Shown piece by piece: positions 61,501-64,000 of a DNA stretch of 64,000 nt. The stretch is from the NCBI RefSeq assembly GCF_001282725.1, contig NZ_LN876586.1, positions 769,009 to 833,008 of the forward strand, written 5' to 3'. The notes under the pieces are model-generated. The model saw nothing but the letters and a program-made list of their open reading frames with translations. It made no database searches and had not been told where the DNA came from. Each line of letters opens with the position of its first letter. Position 1 is the stretch's first letter. The translations under genes and the position numbers were made by a program. This DNA is from Inediibacterium massiliense (GTDB taxonomy: Bacteria; Bacillota; Clostridia; Peptostreptococcales; Thermotaleaceae).

Positions 61501-64000
61501 CAGATTGTAATGCGAATAAAATTATTACTCAAGAAACTTCAAAATTTGGTAATAAATCATTAAGGATTTCCAATCCAAATGGTTGGATAGAATATGCTAA
61601 TAATAGTGCAGTTACCTATGATCCCACAAAAACGTATACTTTTAGTGGATATATCAAAGCAAATAATCTTTCTACAAATGCAGCTTACTTAAAAGTAAAA
61701 TGCTATAATAGTAGTGGTGTTTTTTTAGGATCAGTAGATAGTTATCATATAAAAGATGCAGATGATTGGACAAGAATAAATTTGGTTTTATCATCTGATA
61801 AAGTTCCAGCAGGAACAACTAAAATTATACCAGCTATAGCAATGAAAGCTACATCGGGTACAGCTTATTTTGATGGAATTCAATTAGAAGAAGGAGCTAA
61901 CTTAAGTACATATAACTATTTAAGTAATAGCAGTTTTGAGAAAGATGTAAATAAAGATGGTATTCCTGATGATTGGGAAGCACATGCTCCATATGAATTG
62001 AATAATGGAGAAAATCAGGTTTTTCATGGAGAAGTTAGTGTCAGAGTAATGGGTGATAAATCATTTTCAGATATTTATCTTTCACAATATGTAGACTTAT
62101 CAATTCCAGCAAATACGGATTTAACTTTATCTGGGTGGTCTGAAGCTTGGTTAGCTAGTCAGCAAGGTGGTTTTTATGGTATTAGAGCTATTGTTAAATA
62201 TAAAGATAACACAACAAAATCATATGATTTTGAATTTAACAAAAACAATAGCCATTCATGGGAGCAATTAGTAGGAAATATTCATTTAGAAAAAGAAGCT
62301 ACTGGTATAACAATACAATGCAAATTTGATAGCCAAAATGGTTTTGTAAGGTTTGATGGTATTCGTTTGCAAGAAGGGAAGAATACTACTCAGATCCAAT
62401 ATGATTCATTAGGAAACTATCCAATTTCAGTTACTAATGTATTAGGCGATACAATCAACATGAAATATACCAATAGTGGTAATTTAAGTAAAGTAATGGA
62501 TAGTGTTGGAAAGTCTATGTACTTTGGTTATGATAATTTAGATCGTATTACTAGTGTTAATGGACCTTTAGAAAGTAATAGTCAATATACCTATGATGCT
62601 AATGGGAATATGCTTTCTGCTAAGGACCCTAATAATCATATTATAGCATATCGATATAATGAAGTAGATGCAATAGCAACAATAACTGATCCTTTAAATA
62701 AAAGTACTCGTTTTTCTTATGATTTAGCTGGTAATCTCACAAAAACTACTTATCCAACAGGAGGTACTATTGGTTTTGGATATAATGCAGTAGATCGCTT
62801 AGAAGAAATAAAATATAATGGAGATACTAAATATATCTATAAATATGATCCTAATGGTAATTGCACGGAGATAACTGATAAAGTTACAAATAAGACCACA
62901 TCTTTTAATTATAATAAATTAGATGCATTAACTAAGTCGATTGATTCTAAAGGAAATCAAACAAATTATTCTTATAACAATGGAGGGGAAATTACAGCTT
63001 TAACTGGTCAGTTTGGTAGTTATAGGTATAATGCAAATTATAATTATGATGATTTAGGAAGGGTAAGAAAAGTTATTGGAAATGGCATATCAGCAGAATA
63101 TGCTTATAACGAAAAAGGTTTACCTGTTTCTTTCAAACTAGGAAATGGTGGTTATTCTGTTAATAGTTATGATGAAGCTAATCGTTTGTCAAAGATAGTA
63201 AATTATACTGATAATGGTAAAATTCTTAGCAGTGATAGCTACAAATATGATTCTAGAGGTAATATAATTGCAATTACTACTTTAAAAGGAATTACAAATT
63301 TTGAGTATGATGATTTATGCCGTTTGATCAAGGAAATTATTCCTAATGGTACTATAATAGAATATAGTTATGATGCTGCTGGAAATCGTTTAACAAAAAA
63401 GGTAACTAAACGTAGCAATAGACAAACTATTTGTTATTCATATGATGCAGCTAATCAAATGACAGTAGTTGATGGTCAGCGATACACTTATGATAACAAT
63501 GGAAATTTGCTTAGTGATGGTAGTCGTAGATTTGTCTATAATGTAGCTAATGATCTTATAGAAGTAAAAAACTCTACAGGAGAAACTTTAGCTTCCTTTA
63601 CTTATGATGCATTAGGTCGCAGGAATAGTATGACTACGGGAAGAAATACAGTGTATTATCATTATAGTGGAAATGGGAATAAAGTTATTTGTGAGACTGA
63701 TTCCAACAACAATATATTGGCTTCATATACTTATGATGGTTATGGTAACCTTATTAGTATGACTAGAAATGGAAATAAATACTATTATCATTACAATGGA
63801 CATGGTGATGTAATAGCTCTGACAGATAGTAATAGTAATACTGTTGCTACTTATGAGTATGATTCTTTTGGTAAGGTAATAAAAAGCTCAGGAAATGTGA
63901 TTAATCCATATCGTTATGCTGGTTATCGCTATGATGAAAATATTGGATTATATTATTTAAATGCTCGTTATTACAATCCAGAAACAGGAAGGTTTATAAC
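58557..64000 (+). CDS. Giant exported DNRLRE/RHS-repeat protein (partial, C-terminus outside window)
   Basis: At least 1814 residues without a stop, running off the window. A signal peptide ends near NSFADV. A Lys-rich segment lies at about 160-205. The DNRLRE region (about 325-545: DPILYHTNFGPKDTYVR, then CEAYIKFDLP) is followed by DUF6531 and RHS/YD repeats (from about 680: YDNNSRLISVVDQ and many kin), interrupted by two carbohydrate-binding-like modules (NIVTNSSFENNLTDW near 962; YLSNSSFEKDVNKD near 1121). The last residues NARYYNPETGRF are the RHS core that precedes a toxic tip. In such polymorphic toxins the cage carries a variable C-terminal effector, here beyond the window. AAGGGAAG precedes the ATG; it is operonic with the stalk-domain gene. 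Confidence 0.92.
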   Translation, partial: MLFSNRKRNFYKNAVSILLIISMVFVNLFLPISNSFADVKTEEKQLSEKKIKEEIISQRTKNSKTFFDENSKTFMCEVYNEPIHYLSEDKSLKEIDNELIETNKKGFKYENKANEFKIYFCELSGEKDFIWFQAGKNGISINPISMRYVGKEFKKNKEDRKKNKQLVRSNKKNAKDKKPEIVKKVVAKKNKKTEEVKKAIDKKAEENNKLTYQGIFKDVDFSYTVKGDMLKEDIIMHRYNDKNTFSFEVNLDNLYMEKSKNGKSILIKEKETNKLITVYRAPYMKDSKGVKSKNILLELREENDKYYIDVIIDEEWLKSEKRAYPVVIDPILYHTNFGPKDTYVRSECQHSNFYDDYSLEVGYNQLAYDWEERIQAMQEWPWDADEYCEAYIKFDLPKLPSGAIVVYANFTANTYEYYSWDGHKNLGKINVHRITSPWNPDKVTWDTKPAYGPVEASAKLIGGEWGLFTLEDEYTGKFWGETDTYRNGTYSVDITPLCVDWYSGFQPNYGLALTGNDKLGVASFRSSEVSDRSQRPRITFFYCLDSLGVDSEWGFTSELTNVYNGNLVEQAVDMFISGRGEPINITRTYNSRSKKEGIFGKNWTSNLETSLEYSDGAINLYDADGTEYIFLHWIDNVYISKTTPGAATGGGASRARIVKESNGTYTLKQNDGTVISLNTNGKITRITDKNNNITTYNYNTSTGKLQSISDPSGRTITFSYGENGKVKQAMDFSGKKVQYNYDNSNRLISVVDQNNKTITYQYDSNNNLTKIIYPNGNFITYGYDKYDRVITVTRKITVNGTLSTSTSVITYDPANYCTTITDANGHKVSYEYDYMGKLIKVSEDPEGLNYRNLINYDTRKKRLTSVADANTVASGGNTSYVINYDDYGRINSATNSLNQSTDINYSGTNHIVTFGESTAQTVSDMKGNIIQTIDSFKQGNTMKYDRYGNIVEQTETISAADNIVTNSSFENNLTDWKLSIQPDCNANKIITQETSKFGNKSLRISNPNGWIEYANNSAVTYDPTKTYTFSGYIKANNLSTNAAYLKVKCYNSSGVFLGSVDSYHIKDADDWTRINLVLSSDKVPAGTTKIIPAIAMKATSGTAYFDGIQLEEGANLSTYNYLSNSSFEKDVNKDGIPDDWEAHAPYELNNGENQVFHGEVSVRVMGDKSFSDIYLSQYVDLSIPANTDLTLSGWSEAWLASQQGGFYGIRAIVKYKDNTTKSYDFEFNKNNSHSWEQLVGNIHLEKEATGITIQCKFDSQNGFVRFDGIRLQEGKNTTQIQYDSLGNYPISVTNVLGDTINMKYTNSGNLSKVMDSVGKSMYFGYDNLDRITSVNGPLESNSQYTYDANGNMLSAKDPNNHIIAYRYNEVDAIATITDPLNKSTRFSYDLAGNLTKTTYPTGGTIGFGYNAVDRLEEIKYNGDTKYIYKYDPNGNCTEITDKVTNKTTSFNYNKLDALTKSIDSKGNQTNYSYNNGGEITALTGQFGSYRYNANYNYDDLGRVRKVIGNGISAEYAYNEKGLPVSFKLGNGGYSVNSYDEANRLSKIVNYTDNGKILSSDSYKYDSRGNIIAITTLKGITNFEYDDLCRLIKEIIPNGTIIEYSYDAAGNRLTKKVTKRSNRQTICYSYDAANQMTVVDGQRYTYDNNGNLLSDGSRRFVYNVANDLIEVKNSTGETLASFTYDALGRRNSMTTGRNTVYYHYSGNGNKVICETDSNNNILASYTYDGYGNLISMTRNGNKYYYHYNGHGDVIALTDSNSNTVATYEYDSFGKVIKSSGNVINPYRYAGYRYDENIGLYYLNARYYNPETGRFI

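Noticed and set aside
60600-63900. Regular repeats as CRISPR or satellite DNA
   Set aside because: They are codon-level YD repeats of the RHS protein in one open frame.
1-64000. tRNA or rRNA genes
   Set aside because: No cloverleaf or ribosomal RNA sequence was recognised on either strand, though a systematic scan could not be run.

Overview
The window is very AT-rich, Gram-positive-type DNA: strong AGGAGG ribosome sites, U-tailed hairpin terminators, and GTG and TTG starts. The gene content points to an anaerobic, endospore-forming member of the Clostridia. Evidence for this is a complete spoVAC-spoVAD-spoVAE operon with DUF1657 and 2Duf-type genes, a LysM/GH18 spore-cortex type hydrolase, tiny hydrophobic sporulation-type proteins, CheX proteins, pyruvate carboxylase, an NhaC antiporter and rubrerythrin-like iron protein. 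The exact genus cannot be read from the sequence.

Region 1 (1-38.8 kb) is ordinary chromosome. In order it holds: a GNAT-like protein; uppP; a CadC-type ArsR repressor, an orphan PAS histidine kinase and a CadA-type metal ATPase with two matching operators; a PLP decarboxylase; a DUF1002 protein; a receiver-CheX fusion overlapping a second CheX; an erythrin-like protein; an M15 peptidase lipoprotein; a DEAD-box helicase; NhaC plus an M20 peptidase; a YtcJ-type amidohydrolase plus a BTAD regulator; a duplicated DUF3298 lipoprotein; a LysM-SH3-GH18 enzyme; a thioredoxin; the SpoVA cluster; pyruvate carboxylase; a flavinylated fumarate-reductase-like protein; a GGDEF enzyme; a TIGR00300 (ornithine cyclodeaminase-type) protein; and small HD-domain and coiled-coil proteins. 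Two mini-proteins (15.2 and 22.8 kb, minus strand) share the same hydrophobic core.

Region 2 (39.2-54 kb) is accessory and scarred. It has an IS3 remnant, two acetyltransferases, a scrap of a recombinase gene joined to a 231-bp degenerate copy of an ABC permease gene, a PQQ-propeller lipoprotein, and the permease itself, whose ATPase gene is cut down to its last 64 codons. Next comes a mobile island: three large serine recombinases (one intact, one with an amber stop, one frameshifted), two tiny recombinase-linked ORFs, a frameshifted LRR membrane gene, a RecB/Cas4-type PD-(D/E)XK nuclease and an XRE repressor.

Region 3 (54.1-64 kb) starts with a promoter, a cobalamin riboswitch and its terminator. 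Exactly at the terminator T-tract a 1.9-kb group II intron is inserted. Its ends look intact but its reverse transcriptase is full of stops. The gene behind the intron encodes an exported protein resembling only the N-terminal half of CobN, the cobalt chelatase large subunit. Then come a copper-amine-oxidase-N (stalk) protein and a giant exported DNRLRE/RHS/YD-repeat protein that runs off the window at its RHS core, so any C-terminal toxin tip is not visible. The cobalamin-controlled exported half-CobN, with an intron sitting on its riboswitch terminator, is the most unusual arrangement in the window.
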